64,000 bases of DNA from Clavaria fumosa. Lineage: Eukaryota; Basidiomycota; Agaricomycetes; Agaricales; Clavariaceae. The translations under genes and the position numbers were made by a program. Positions 43,638 to 54,589 of this stretch are shown here, piece by piece. How positions within the stretch are numbered: the stretch's first letter is position 1; each line of letters opens with the position of its first letter. The stretch lies in contig OX637798.1 in NCBI GenBank assembly GCA_951802425.1, positions 2,728,001 to 2,792,000 on the forward strand. The letters are read 5' to 3'. The notes under the pieces were generated by a model. That model had not been told where the DNA came from. It made no database searches and saw only the letters and a list, made by a program, of their open reading frames with translations.

Positions 43638-45436
43638 TCACTGTGTCTCTTCTCCAAAACCCTGCTCCTGGGTAAGAGCCTGTGGGGGTGGTTGCTGCTG
43701 TTGTTGTTGTGCCACCTGGGCACCGACCATCTGCCTTTCTCTCTCAGATATCACAAGGCAGTCACAGAGCAAGGCCAACTCATTCTCATATTCTTCCACT
43801 TCCATGTGACCAGGGGCCATCACATGAACCTGCGGCCTCAGGACATAGGGGCATGTGTCCAGGAGGTTACTGTTCCGAGCGATGTGACCCACCTGGCCAC
43901 ATCGGAAGCATCGACATTCAGCCACAGGGGCTTGCATCTGGTCCATGATCATCTGGTCACCGGCACCAGCAGGACAGGGCATGATCTGTGGAGCAGGAGC
44001 GTGTTGCTGCTGCTGCAGAACAGAGGGGAAGCAAGGTGCAGGTCGCGAGGGGTTCGGGTTCAGGTAGCATGGGGGCATTGGGAGCAGTCGTGACTGTTGG
44101 AATTGGGGGGGGGAGCGGGGCGACTGGCATTCTGCTCACGTATGATCGCATCAAGCGTCCTCTGCTGGGCATCCAACGTCTCAACCAATCCTTTCCACTG
44201 GGCATAGGTGGTTGACATAGGGTTGACATTGTAGACCTGCATGGTCAGCCTTCAGTTGAGGTTTGTCTCCAACCAGTGGACTAATATGTCCAAATCTCTG
44301 ACCACATCTAGGTCTGCCTTCCGCATCAGCATTTCGAATAGCGAGAAGAACTCCACTGCCTCCAGGGAGCCCTGTTTCAACTTCGCGATGTTGTTTAGCA
44401 CAGTTGCAGTGATGTTGGGATTGTTGAAGGCTCACCTCAGGTCCACAATGAAGTCTTCCCAGTTTCCTGCTACTCCGGCATTCAAAATCTCATCAGCTCT
44501 CATGTTTGCCCATTCTGTGGCAAATCCTTCTCCTGTGATCTTACTCAAGGCAAAGAGGATCTTATTCAGGTCACTAGCATAGAGTCCTTGGTTGCCCAAG
44601 AACTGTAGTCGGAGGGACCTGAGAAAGGTCCGAAAATTCTTCTTGTTGCCATCAAAGGGTGTGATGGCTAGGTCCAGCCTCGGCATCGGCCATTTCGGGT
44701 ACGGGCGAGGGCAGCGGCGAGAGTTCGGGTGGCAATGGACTCGTGGGTTGGGGTTGTGATTCCGGAGTTGCAGGTGGCTGTGGTTGTGGTGGTGATGGTG
44801 CTTGTCAGACTAGGTGCTTGTCTAAAGTCATGAAGTTTATGGGGGGGGCTCTGTAGGAACTGGTGGTGCTGGGGGGATGGGGTTGATGGGGCAACAGATG
44901 AAGGTGAGGGGTTGGTATTCATGGATGATGAACTGTTTGATTCTGATGAGACTAAGCTCTGTCTGGATCTCCATGGAAATGTGTGTGGGTTGGTTCATCA
45001 GCTTGTCATTGTTGGAATTTACATAGTCCTCGAGGTTGTCGAGGTTAATGTCAATGGTGCTATGGGCTGGCAATCTTGTTCCTGAGGTTGCGGAGTTGGG
45101 TAGTGCTGCTCTCAAAGCTTCTCTCAATCTCTCCTCTCGTCTGCTCTGTTCCTGTGTGTACAACCTCGTGAAGTAAGGCACAAGTTGTCTCTCTTCTTCA
45201 ATAATCCACAATTCAAAGGGGCATAGCTCTTGTGGTCTCAGTACTGCAGTTTCCATCTCCGAGACGTCAGATTCCATAGGGGTGTCTGGGTAGAATTCTG
45301 TTCTTATGCGGGTGTCAAAGTACCTAGCCCAATATTCATCCTCTCCAAAGTCTAGTACAGTGGTGAGCCACTCATCCGTGATATCTTCATTATGCATCAG
45401 GTATGCCAGGGTGATTCTCTCATCATTCTGTTCCAC
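43638..45436 (-). pseudogene. Gag of element E
   Basis: The N-terminal part (QNDERITLAYLMHNEDITDE..., about 45436-44837) is followed by a Pro-rich linker, the Gag core (PFDGNKKNFRTFLRSLRLQF, ITGEGFATEWANMRADEIL, about 44686-44432) and a zinc knuckle CFRCGQVGHIARN (near 43900) whose last Cys is Ser. A Gln-rich tail follows. The frame starts at a GTG, so the true start is uncertain. Gag of element G (48731) is the same family. Confidence 0.85.
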
Positions 45437-45506
45437 ATGATGGGCAGGGGGGTAAGAAGGAAGCTAGGCCAACCAGGGTGAGCGGGGTCAAGGTAGCTAG
45501 GGGTAG

Positions 45507-45518
45507 ATGTTGAAATTG
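45507..45518 (-). other. Primer-binding site of element E, self-priming type
   Basis: On the minus strand CAATTTCAACAT abuts the LTR. It is the exact complement of ATGTTGAAATTG at 45562-45573 (minus strand) in the LTR, which lies about 30 bp downstream of a TATATATA box (about 45597-45603). The same site is found in G at 48649-48660. Confidence 0.65.
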
Positions 45519-46093
45519 TGTCAGTCCAGGGTCCTCACAGAATGCGAGAGGGGAAGTAACTCAATTTCAACATGGGGAACTACACTCATTAGTACTATAT
45601 ATACTAGGGGAGGGGGCTGTGTAGGAGGCAAGTCATAAGTGTGGGAATGAGGCTATGTGCTCTGAGTCGTGCGGGATAGGGGAGGCAGCATAGGGAAAAG
45701 GGGATACCAAATAGAGAGGATAGTGGCAAGGCATGAACAGGGGGAAACGACAGAGGGAATGCTTGGCATGGTCTTGGCTGCCCGAGGGGAGATCTCAATT
45801 AGGCCTGTTTAGGCTAGATTATTTGATGGGAGACATCAGAGCCATTATTGCTGATCTGCCTCTATCACGAATTGCAAAGTGTGGGAAAGCACAGGGAATG
45901 TGGGTGGGAGCACATGATGGGCACTTGTAGCAGACCTGCAGATGTCAGAGGGGGGGTCACGGAGGTGGGGTCAAGGTCGTGGATGGGCATCTAAGGTCAT
46001 GGGTGGTCATGTGACTCTGTACTCATTCCTCATTGCAAGTTCCTAGCACACTGTGGGGTTTAGTGATGGTGGCTTACATAAGCGATCCTGACA
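45519..46093 (-). repeat. 5' LTR of element E (as it now stands), 575 bp
   Basis: TGTCAGTCCAGGGTCC...GCGATCCTGACA on +. Element G's 3' LTR (50464-51039, 576 bp) is the same family. The right-hand 205 bp may be an inverted piece of G's 5' LTR (see findings). Confidence 0.85.
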
Positions 46094-46121
46094 CACTTTG
46101 CAATTCGTGATGGAGGCAGAT

Positions 46122-46825
46122 TGTTATGACCCCATCTGCTTGCATAAGCACAATCCCCGCTCCAGACTCTGAGCTCCATACCAACTCCAATCTGCTCCGC
46201 CGTAACTCCGTGTGCTCTGCTCCACACCTTCATCGGCCTTCGGACTGTTCGGACTTCATTCTAGAACCTTCTCCCTCCATCCCCTCATTCTGTTTACCAT
46301 TGAGAGGATACCCTTGACCCATGGGAGTCGCTTTTTTGTTGTTGTTTCTTTGTTCCATGAAAATTGCACAGGCACATGTGGTGAAACTCTCCTAGTAATT
46401 TGATATTTACATTGTTTCACATTACTCCTATACTCTGTCCTTGCAGTATAAGTTTCCACCTGTATCTCCCTGCTCCTCAGTTGGAATATTAACGTCTCTT
46501 GATCCTAAAAACATCTCTGAGCTTTTGTCCTCATCGTCCTCGACGTTCTCCACATCATCCAACCAACTCCGACCAACTCTGCTGGACTCTGATCAACTTC
46601 AGAGTTTGACTTATGTTCTGACTCTCTCTTGGGTATTGTTTCCATTTGATAAATAGGGACAAGTATATACGTGGTGGCACAACACATACGTTGAGGCCGC
46701 AGTCCCATAAGTCTCCTTCTCTTGTTTACTTCTCCATTCCTCTGATATCGGACTCCGATCGAACTCCAATAATACATCTCCACTCTGTTAACCCTTTCGC
46801 TGCTAACCTTGTTAGGACTGTGACA
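46122..46825 (+). repeat. Solo LTR of another family, 704 bp
   Basis: TGTTATGACCCCATC...GGACTGTGACA with a perfect CAGAT target duplication (46117-46121 and 46826-46830). No other copy lies in the window, so the family is undetermined. Confidence 0.9.
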
Positions 46826-47136
46826 CAGATCAGCAATAGCAGTTCTGACAGCTCCCATCAAATAATCTAACCTAAACAGGACTAGTCCAGGTTTCCCCAC
46901 AGGCAGCCCAGCCCATGCCAAGCATTATCCCTGTCACCCCCCTTTGTTCGTACCTCGCTGTCTCCTTCCCATTTTGGTAATCCCTTTCCCCTAAAACCAT
47001 CCTCCCCTCCTCCTTGCAACTCAGTGCACATAGCCTCATTCCCCCTTCTATGACTCACATGCTGCACTGCCTCCTCTCTTGTATATATATAGTATCCATG
47101 TAATAGGTGTAGTTCCCTATGTTGAAATCAAGTTAC

Positions 47137-48606
47137 TGTTAGGGCCTGTCCCTTCTTGATAATAATGCTGGAGATCGACTTGTTGGTGACCAATCCTGGA
47201 AACTTGCTAAGACCAATCAACTGTTGAGCACAGTCAAGAATGCTTGGTCCCGGAAGGTCGTGAAGACATTAGGAAAGTTGCAGAGTCAGTAGACAAAGCA
47301 TAAAGAAGGAAATTGACGAGGAGGGGAAGATAGCTAATGCTGAGAAGGTCACGAAACCAACTGACGAAGCATAAGAGGGAAAAAGACAAAGTGGGAGAAA
47401 TAGATAACACTGAGAAGGTTGTGAAGTTGACCAATGAAGCATAAAGACAGAAATAGACAAGGTGGGAGAAATAGATGATGCTGAGAAGGTTGCAAGGTTG
47501 ACCAACAAAGCATAAGAAAGGAAAAGATGAGGTGGAGGAAAAAAGACGATGTTGGGAGGGTCATGGGTAGTTGCGACAGGTTTAGGAAGTGTGTCAGTGA
47601 AGGCAATGACTTTGCCAACTGACAGGAGAACCTGTAGGGTTCAAAAGATCAGTACCAAGATGAAATGAAGAGAATACTTAGGCGCACAAGTTTATACAAG
47701 TGCAGAGAATGAGTCAGAGTGAAGCAGGAGTGTCTTGGTGATCTTGAGGTCACCAAGTGAGACAAGACCCATCAATTGTGGTGGTTCCAAGCTCAAAGGG
47801 CATAATAGCCTCAAGCTTAAACCAATGTGCGTCAATATCAAGTCTACAGTATGAGAAGTACATGCAAGACTTATATACATGCATATAGAGAGTATAACAA
47901 AAAAGGGAAAGTACAGAGGTCACCAGGCGATGAGACTATAGTAGTAAGGGGTATAACTAGTCATGAAGTGACCATGTGCATGCTCTACTAAGGTCGCGAG
48001 GGGTAAAGAAGACATAGGTAAGGTCGCAAAGATGACTGGTCATGGGTCGCAACCTAGTTAAATAAATATATACATATCTATAACTACTGAGGGATTCTCA
48101 GATCATAAGTGAAGTAGTTATAGATGGTTGGGGAGAAGAAGGGAAGCATAATTTGAAGTATACATACAGCTGACCATTGGTGGCACGTTTGAGTGTTAAG
48201 GTTGTGAGGTCATAAGAGTGATCACGTGGGTGACACTAGTGATGCAGGTGACCTATGGGCGGGTAGTCATGCTGGTAATGTATTGGTGCTGGTAGTGGTA
48301 GTGCCGGGGGTGCCGTGTGGCAAGTCATGTGCTGGTGGAAGTAGACATGCAACGACGTGTCATGCGTAAGATTGGTGGGTCTGGGCAGAGTATACCTGTA
48401 GAGTGAGAGTGTAGGAGGCGTCATGAGTACGGCTTGGTGGTCGCAAGTGTCGTGTGGGCGCAGGGGAGGTTGCAGGGGCTTCCGGAAGGGGAGAGTGGGT
48501 TCTGGAAGTATGTAGAAGGGCTCATGAGGTTGTAGAGGCTCATTGGGAGGCTCGTAGATGTTGGTAGAGTCAGCTTGGGTAAAGGAAAAATGAATGGGTC
48601 CTGACA
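47137..48606 (-). repeat. Solo LTR (A family) in the LTR of G
   Basis: TGTTAGGGCCTGTCCC...GGGTCCTGACA, 1470 bp, flanked by GTTAC at 47132-47136 and 48607-48611. Many CpGs are lost. Confidence 0.95.
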
Positions 48607-48730
48607 GTTACTTCCCCTCTCACTTTCTGTGAGGACCTTGGACTGACACAATTTCAACATCTACCCCTAGCTACCTCGACCCCGCTCACCCTGGTTTGCC
48701 TAGCTTCCTTCTTACCCCCCTGCCCATCAT

Positions 48731-50175
48731 GTGCAACAGAATGATGAGAGAATCACCCTGGCGTACCTGACACATAATGAGGATATCACTGACAAGTGGC
48801 TCACCACCATGCTAGACTTTGGAGAAGAGGAATATTGGGCAAGGTACTTTGACACCCATGTAAGAACAGAATTCTACCTGGACACCCCGACCAAGTCAGA
48901 CTACTTGGAGACTGAGACTGCAAGAACTATGACCTTTCGAATTGTGGATTATTGAGGAGGAGAGAAGACTAGCACCTTACTTTGCAAGGTTGTATGCACA
49001 GGAACAGAGCAGACGAGAAGAGAGGTTGAGAGAAGCTCTAAGAGCAGCACTACCTGATCCTGCAAGCTCAGGAATGAGATCGCCAGCCCATAGCACCATT
49101 GACATCAACCTCAACAACCTCGAGGACTATGTAAATACTGACAATGATGAGCTGACAAACCAACCCATGCATGTTTCTGTGAAGATCCAGACAGAGCTTA
49201 GTCTCATCAGAATTGAACAATTCATTGTCCACAAGTACTGACCCCTTGCCTTCATCTGTCATCCCATCAACCCCATCCCCCCCAGCAGCACCAGTTCATA
49301 CCAAGCCCCCCATAAACTTCATGAGTTTAGATGAGCACTTAGTCCAACAAGCACCGTCACCACCACCACCACCACAGCCACCTGCAACTCTGGAACCATG
49401 ACCCCAACCCTCGAGTCCATCGCTGCCAGAACTATCAGACTGGGTCTCACAATCACACAGCTTATGTAAGGTTGATGATGACAATACTAACATAAGGGGA
49501 AAAGGGTACAAAGAGTGAAAAGCAAAACTATATATAGCGAAGGCTTCAGGACTTGCTGAAACTTTCCCATGCATGGACCTTGAGTCACGTGATGTTTGTA
49601 CACCTTTGGCATCACTGTCAGATGGTGATGTCACCTGACTTTTCCCACGGCCTCATCCTCCTGCTGTTTGTACACCTTTGGCGTCACTGTCAGACGGTGA
49701 TGTCACATGACTTTTCCCATGCCCTCCTCCTCCTGCTGGTTGTCTCACACAAGCCTTTTGCTGGATGGCTTATGTAAGCAGTCCTGACAAGAACCCTCAC
49801 CACTGCCCTCACCCATACCTGAAATTGCTGATGCCATGCCTGCAGCCCCAATGCTGAGGCTGGACCTAGCTGTCCCACCCTTTGATGGGAACAAGAAGAA
49901 TTTTTGGACCTTCCTTAGGTCCCTCCAACTACAGTTCCTGGAGAACCAGGGGCTTTATGCTAATGACTTGAACAAGATCCTGTATGTGCTGAGTAAGATC
50001 ACAGGAGAAGGGTTTGCTGCAGAATGGGCAAACATGAGAGCTGACGAGATTCTAAATGCTGGAGCAGCTGGGATTTGGGAGGATTTCGTTGTGGACTTGC
50101 GAAGGGCCTTCGATGACCCCAACATCACTGTGACCACCCTGAATGACATTGCAAAGTTGAAGCAGGGTGCATTGG
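48731..50175 (+). pseudogene. Gag of element G, interrupted by a solo LTR
   Basis: NDERITLAYLTHNEDITDKW, a frame change near 48945, EERRLAPYFARLYAQEQSRRE and a Pro-rich linker lead to 49432. After the nested LTR the core reads PFDGNKKNFWTFLRSLQLQF, ITGEGFAAEWANMRADEIL and DIAKLKQGALV, close to Gag of E. It is cut at 50175 by a 43-bp stub of its own LTR; zinc knuckle, protease, reverse transcriptase and integrase core are all missing. Confidence 0.85.
49433..49789 (-). repeat. Solo LTR (D type) in gag of G
   Basis: TATCAGACTGGGTCTCAC...GCAGTCCTGACA on +, 357 bp, flanked by AGAAC at 49428-49432 and 49790-49794. It contains an internal direct repeat, GTTTGTACACCTTTGGC. This copy defines the ends of the D LTR. 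Confidence 0.9.
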
Positions 50176-50218
50176 TGTCAGGATTGCTTACGTAAGCCAC
50201 CATCACTAAACCCCACAG
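50176..50218 (+). repeat. 43-bp LTR stub at an internal deletion junction of G
   Basis: TGTCAGGATTGCTTACGTAA...ACCCCACAG equals the first 43 bp of the E/G LTR. It joins gag directly to the chromodomain coding end, as if pol had been deleted through an LTR-mediated event. Confidence 0.8.
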
Positions 50219-50447
50219 CACCCTCCCCCTACCATCAATGATGACTATTTGGAATATGACATTGAAGAGATCCTGGATGTGGAGAAGGTAGGATGAGGAG
50301 TGAAGTATTTGGTGAAGTGGCTAGGTTATCCTATCAAAGAAAATGCCTGGGAACCCTGCCAGAACCTTACCAACATCACGATTCTCCTCTGTGACTTCTT
50401 CCTCAAACACCTGGACAAGGCAAAGTTAGCTGGTTGAGATGCCCAGC
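50219..50447 (+). pseudogene. Chromodomain end of pol, element G
   Basis: The reading has INDDYLEYDIEEILDVEKVG, a stop, GVKYLVKWLGYPIKENAWEP and ends DAQP stop, matching the chromodomain end of D. The polypurine tract GAGGAGGGGGCCA (50451-50463) follows. Confidence 0.85.
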
Positions 50448-50463
50448 CTTGAGGAGGGGGCCA

Positions 50464-51039
50464 TGTCAGGATCGCTTACATAAGCCACCATCACTAAACC
50501 CCAGTATGCTAGGAACTTGTGATGAGGAACGAGTACAGAGTCATGTGACCACCCACGACCTTAGACACCCATCCGCAACCTTGACCCCACCTCCATGACC
50601 CCCCCTCTGGCGTCTGCAGGTCCGCTACAAGCACCCATCACATGCTCCCACCCATGTTCCCTGTGCTTTCCCATGCTTTGCAATTTGTGATGGAGGCAGA
50701 TCAGCAATAATGGCTCTGATGTCTCCCATCAAATAATCTAGCCTAAATGGGCCTAATTGAGATCTCCCCTTGGGCAGCCAAGACTGTGCCAAGCATTCCC
50801 TCTGTTGTTTCCCCCTGTTTGTGCCTTGCCGCTATCTTCTCTATTTGGTATCCCCTTTTCCCTATGCTGCCTCCCCTATCCCGCATGACTCAGAGCATGT
50901 AGCCTCATTCCCCCACTTATGACTCACATCCTACACAGCCCCCTCCCCTAGTATATAGTACCCATGTAATGAGTGTAGTTCCCCATGTTGAAATCGAGTT
51001 ACTTCCCCTCTTGCATTCTGTGAGGACCCTGGACTGACA
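50464..51039 (+). repeat. 3' LTR of element G, 576 bp
   Basis: TGTCAGGATCGCTTAC...CCTGGACTGACA. TATA-like GTATATAG near 50950 precedes ATGTTGAAAT (about 50984) by roughly 30 bp, as in E. Confidence 0.95.
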
Positions 51040-51236
51040 AAGTGTGGGAAGACACAGGGAATGTGGGTGAGAGCACGTGATGGGCACTTATAGTGGACCT
51101 GTAGGTGCCGGAGTGGGGTCACAGATGTGTGTCCAAGGTCATGGGTTGGTCACATGATTCTGTACTCATTCCTTGTCATGAGTCCCTGGCACACTGTGGG
51201 GTTCAGTGATGGTGGCTTATGTAAGCGATCCTGACA
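51040..51236 (-). repeat. LTR fragment (E/G family), opposite orientation
   Basis: AAGTGTGGGAAGACACAGGG...GCGATCCTGACA matches 45887-46093. It probably is the distal part of the E LTR into which G inserted. Confidence 0.85.
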
Positions 51237-52490
51237 ATAGACCCTTAAATGCTTCTAATTAAGGATTCCAACAACCAAGGCTAGGAGGCCTAAAGCCAAT
51301 TATACTTCCAGACATCTTATTGACCCTTACATACAGTCGGGTCCCTCCTAACCCATACTCCTTATAACCCATAACCCCTTATATCCCATAGCCTGACCTG
51401 TCCACCAACTTGGTTCACAGGGAATTGCATGCCATAACCCATAGGTCTGCAATAACCCATAACCCATACCCCTCTGTGCACAAAACCCATAGGTTTTGCT
51501 GACATAACAATAATTTACTGCACCACTGTGCCTACTGAAGAGCCTCAGAATAAAGTTTTTGAGTTTTTTACCTTTAATATGGCTCTCAACCCACTCAAAG
51601 TCCTTAAAAAAGGGCTTGCCAGATTTAAAGAAACAATTAAGACTTGTAAAAAAGAACTCAGTGCAAAGCTAGCTAGGGCAAAACCCATTTCATCATCAGA
51701 TGAGCACTGGTTGGACAATGAAGTGATGACGAGATGTAGTACACATCAGGTATGGCTTGTGCTTCTCTGTGACTATGCTGGCTCCTGCTTTTTGGCTCCC
51801 ACTTGTACTTCTATTCTTTTCTTGATATGCTCATAGTGTGGATCCTACTTGGGGATCCTGCAATGCTTTATAGTTTGTTATCCAACCTCCTCTACTTATA
51901 ATCCATGCTACAATAACAGGCAGCTCTGCCTTGATTAAATGAGGAGCATGAAGGCCACAATTTTAACTGACTTCTTCCAGAGATTATAGACAGACCACTC
52001 AAATTAGTCTACAGCTATGTCTATAATGTCATTTACAATCATTCCGTAATCACCCAATTTTTTATTGATTTTTTACAAATTTTCTGTCATTTTTCAAGTC
52101 CATTTTTACCTTATCCCTCAAAACCCATGACCCCTCATAACCCATACCCTGGACTGTCCACCAAGGGGTATGGGTTATGAGGGAGTCGACTGTACTTCTA
52201 ATTAAGGATTCCAACAACCAAGGCTAGGAAGCCTAATCCTAATTATACTTCCAGACATCTTACATACTTCTAATTAAAAATTCCAATGACCAAGGCTAGG
52301 AGGCATAATTCTAATTATGCCCCTACAATATCTTAAAAACCCTTATATACTTCTAATTAGGGATTCTAACAACCAAGGCTAGGAAGCCTAATCCTAATTA
52401 TACTTCCACATATCTTATAGATCCTTACATACTTCTAATTAGGATTCCAACAACCAAAGTTAGCATGCTTAATCATAAATATGTCTAAAT
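51237..52490. repeat. Tandem repeat of about 82 bp, split by a MITE
   Basis: Units start CTTCTAATTARGGATTCCAA and contain CAAGGCTAGGARGC. One partial unit lies at 51253-51333, and four follow at 52195, about 52267, 52350 and 52432. Confidence 0.85.
51334..52192. mobile_element. Pogo-like non-autonomous DNA element, 859 bp
   Basis: CAGTCGGGTCCCTCCTAACC at the left and the complement of CAGTCGACTCCCTCATAACC at the right are flanked by TA (51332-51333 and 52193-52194). Deleting it rejoins a tandem repeat unit. A 51528-51760 frame (MPTEEPQNKVFEFF..., SSSDEHWLDNE) resembles the region before the helix-turn-helix of pogo-type transposases, but no DDE domain follows. Confidence 0.7.
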
Positions 52491-53025
52491 TATTCTAATC
52501 ACATTCTAATTTGGACTTATAATGCTTTTTTAGGAAAAATAGTATATTTTAGAGAGGAGGTAGCTTTATTATGACTTATTATCCTAAATGCCAGCTAATA
52601 AATTACTAATTAACAAAATAAGCAAGAGAGGTTTTTCCTGATGATTGGCATTCATACTTTACTGTCTTTATATACATCCTCTGTAGTTATGTGCTTGAGA
52701 GTGCATGAGCAAAGTGTTTCGCCTTCAAGGTCCACGAAGTCCAAGTGTGTGAGCAAAGTGTTTCGCCTTCAGGCTTGGTAGTGACAAGATATGGTATATT
52801 TCAGGAACGGCTTGCACTTCTCTGCTGGCTCCCACTTTTTGGCTCCTGCTTGTACTTCGTTTCTTTTCTTGATATGCTCATAGTGCAGATAGTTTATTAC
52901 TCCACCCTCCTCTACTTATAATCCATGCTATGGTAACCTTGGGGTTTCATGTTTGACTTACTCACATGAACTCCCAGGTCTGTGTTTCCTTTGTATTAGA
53001 ATGATATTACATTTGACTTACTTGT
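52491..53025. other. AT-rich spacer with short repeats
   Basis: GAGCAAAGTGTTTCGCCTTCA occurs twice, 46 bp apart (about 52708 and 52754). 52795-52945 is a second copy of 51757-51925 from within the pogo-like element (TTCTTTTCTTGATATGCTC, CTCCTCTACTTATAATCC). TTTGACTTACTxxxxTGAACTCCCAG is duplicated near 52951 and 53013. No gene is seen. Confidence 0.6.
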
Positions 53026-53208
53026 GTGAACTCCCAGTGCTGCTGTCAGATTATGAGACCTGCACTGGGTTCATTCGAGATGTCCTCCTCAGGCAATGTT
53101 TTCAAGTTTATGAGACTTAATGGCCAGAACTATGCTATCTGGTCTGTGCACATGGAAAACACTCTCTCATCTAAGTATCTTTCATCAGGAAACCTCAAAA
53201 TGTCTTGA
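53026..53208 (+). pseudogene. Copia-type Gag N-terminal fragment
   Basis: MSSSGNVFKFMRLNGQNYAI followed by WSVHMENTLSSKYL is the characteristic start of Ty1/copia Gag (LxGxNYxxW). The frame ends at a TGA followed by unrelated CTTGACC-rich sequence with a small inverted repeat (53220-53250). Confidence 0.65.
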
Positions 53209-53384
53209 CCCAGCTTGATCTGTCTTGACCTTAGTGGTCAAGACAGATCAAGAACTTTTTTGGTCAAGAACTCCATCTTGAAAATGCAAAACAAACCTAC
53301 TTATACAAGTTAAAGTTCTTGATTCAAGAACAATCAAGTGTACAAAGTAATCAAGTGTACAAGATGTGATAAGGGGTCAAGACA

Positions 53385-54530
53385 ATAGTTCTGCTGCTGC
53401 CGCTGCCATTGTGCACTGCTACCGCTGCCATCGTGTGCTGATGCTGCCGCCGCCGCCATTGTGCGCTGCTGCCGCCACTGTGGTTGTGCGCTGCTGCCAC
53501 CGCCGTCATGCGCTGCTACCACTGCCATCGTGTGTTGATGCCACTGCCATCATGCGCTGCTGCTGCCGCCACTGTGGTTGTGCACTGCTGCTGCCACCGT
53601 CATGCACTGCTACCGCTGCCATTGTGTGCTGATGCTGCTGCTGCCGCCGCCATTGTGCGCTGCTACCATCGTGCACTGCTGCTGCTGCCGCCACCACCAT
53701 TGTGCGCTGCTGCCATCATGCACTGCTGCCGCCACTGCGGTCATGCGCTGCTGCCGTTGCTGTGGTTGTGTGCTGCTGCTGCTGCTGTGGTCGTGCGCTG
53801 CTGCCGCCACTGCAGTCGTGCGCTGCTGCTGCCGCTGCGGTCGCACTGCCGCTGCTGGTGCCATCACCGCTGCTGCCGCCACTGCCACCGCCATCACTGC
53901 TAGTGCTACCGCTACTGTCGTCATCGCTGTGCTGCCGCCATCACTGCTGGTACCACCGTCACCATCGCTGTTGGCGCCGCCGCCGCTACTGTCATCATCA
54001 CTGCACCACTGCTGCCGCTACCATCATCATCACTGCGCCGCTGCCGCTGCCGCTGCTGCCATCACTGCTGGTACTGCCACTGCTACTGTCATTGTCACTG
54101 TGCCGCCACTGCTGCTGCTGGTGCCGTTGCCACTGCTGCCACCACTGCTGCCACCATCACCACCACCACCACCGTCGCTGCACCGCTGCCACTGCTGCTG
54201 GTGCCATCGCTGCTGCTGCTGCCACTGCCACTGCTGCTGCTGGTGCCACTGGTGCTGCTGTTACTGCTGCTACCGCCGCCACCGCTGTTGCTGGTGCCGC
54301 TGCTGTCGCCATCACTGCTGGTGCCGCTGCTGTCGCCATCACTGCTGGTGCCGCTGCTACCATTGTTGTTGCTGCTAGTGCCGCCGCTACCATTGTCGCT
54401 GCTTTGCTGCTGCCACCGCCGCCATCCATTGCTGCCGCTGCCACCATCATCACTGTCCATTGCCGCTGCTGATGTTGACCGCTTCTGCTGCCACCATTGT
54501 CATTGCCGCCTGCTGTTTCTGCATTTGGGG
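53385..54530. repeat. CTG/GCC triplet array, about 1.1 kb
   Basis: Imperfect CTGCTGCCGCCACTG-type units extend for over 1 kb. Long Cys-, Leu- or Ala-rich frames in all phases come from the triplet structure and are not called. Confidence 0.9.
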
Positions 54531-54589
54531 TCATGAGAAAGGGAGAAAAAGAGAGGGGGCGGCATCACCTGAGTTGTCGTCCATGGTTC

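Larger units (their letters stand above)
46094..48648 (+). repeat. 5' LTR of element G, lacking its first ~200 bp and split by two solo LTRs
   Basis: Three pieces, CACTTTGCAATTCGTG... (46094-46121), CAGCAATAGCAG... (46826-47136) and GTTACTTCCCCTCTC...GGACTGACA (48607-48648), together match 50464-51039 except for its beginning. Confidence 0.8.

Noticed and set aside
36684..45436. D and E as one gypsy element interrupted by a MITE
   Set aside because: RNase H and the end of reverse transcriptase occur in both parts and differ in sequence, and the LTRs belong to different families.
53578..54472. Cys-, Leu- and Ala-rich frames over 250 codons
   Set aside because: Pure products of CTG/GCC triplets, open in all phases on both strands.
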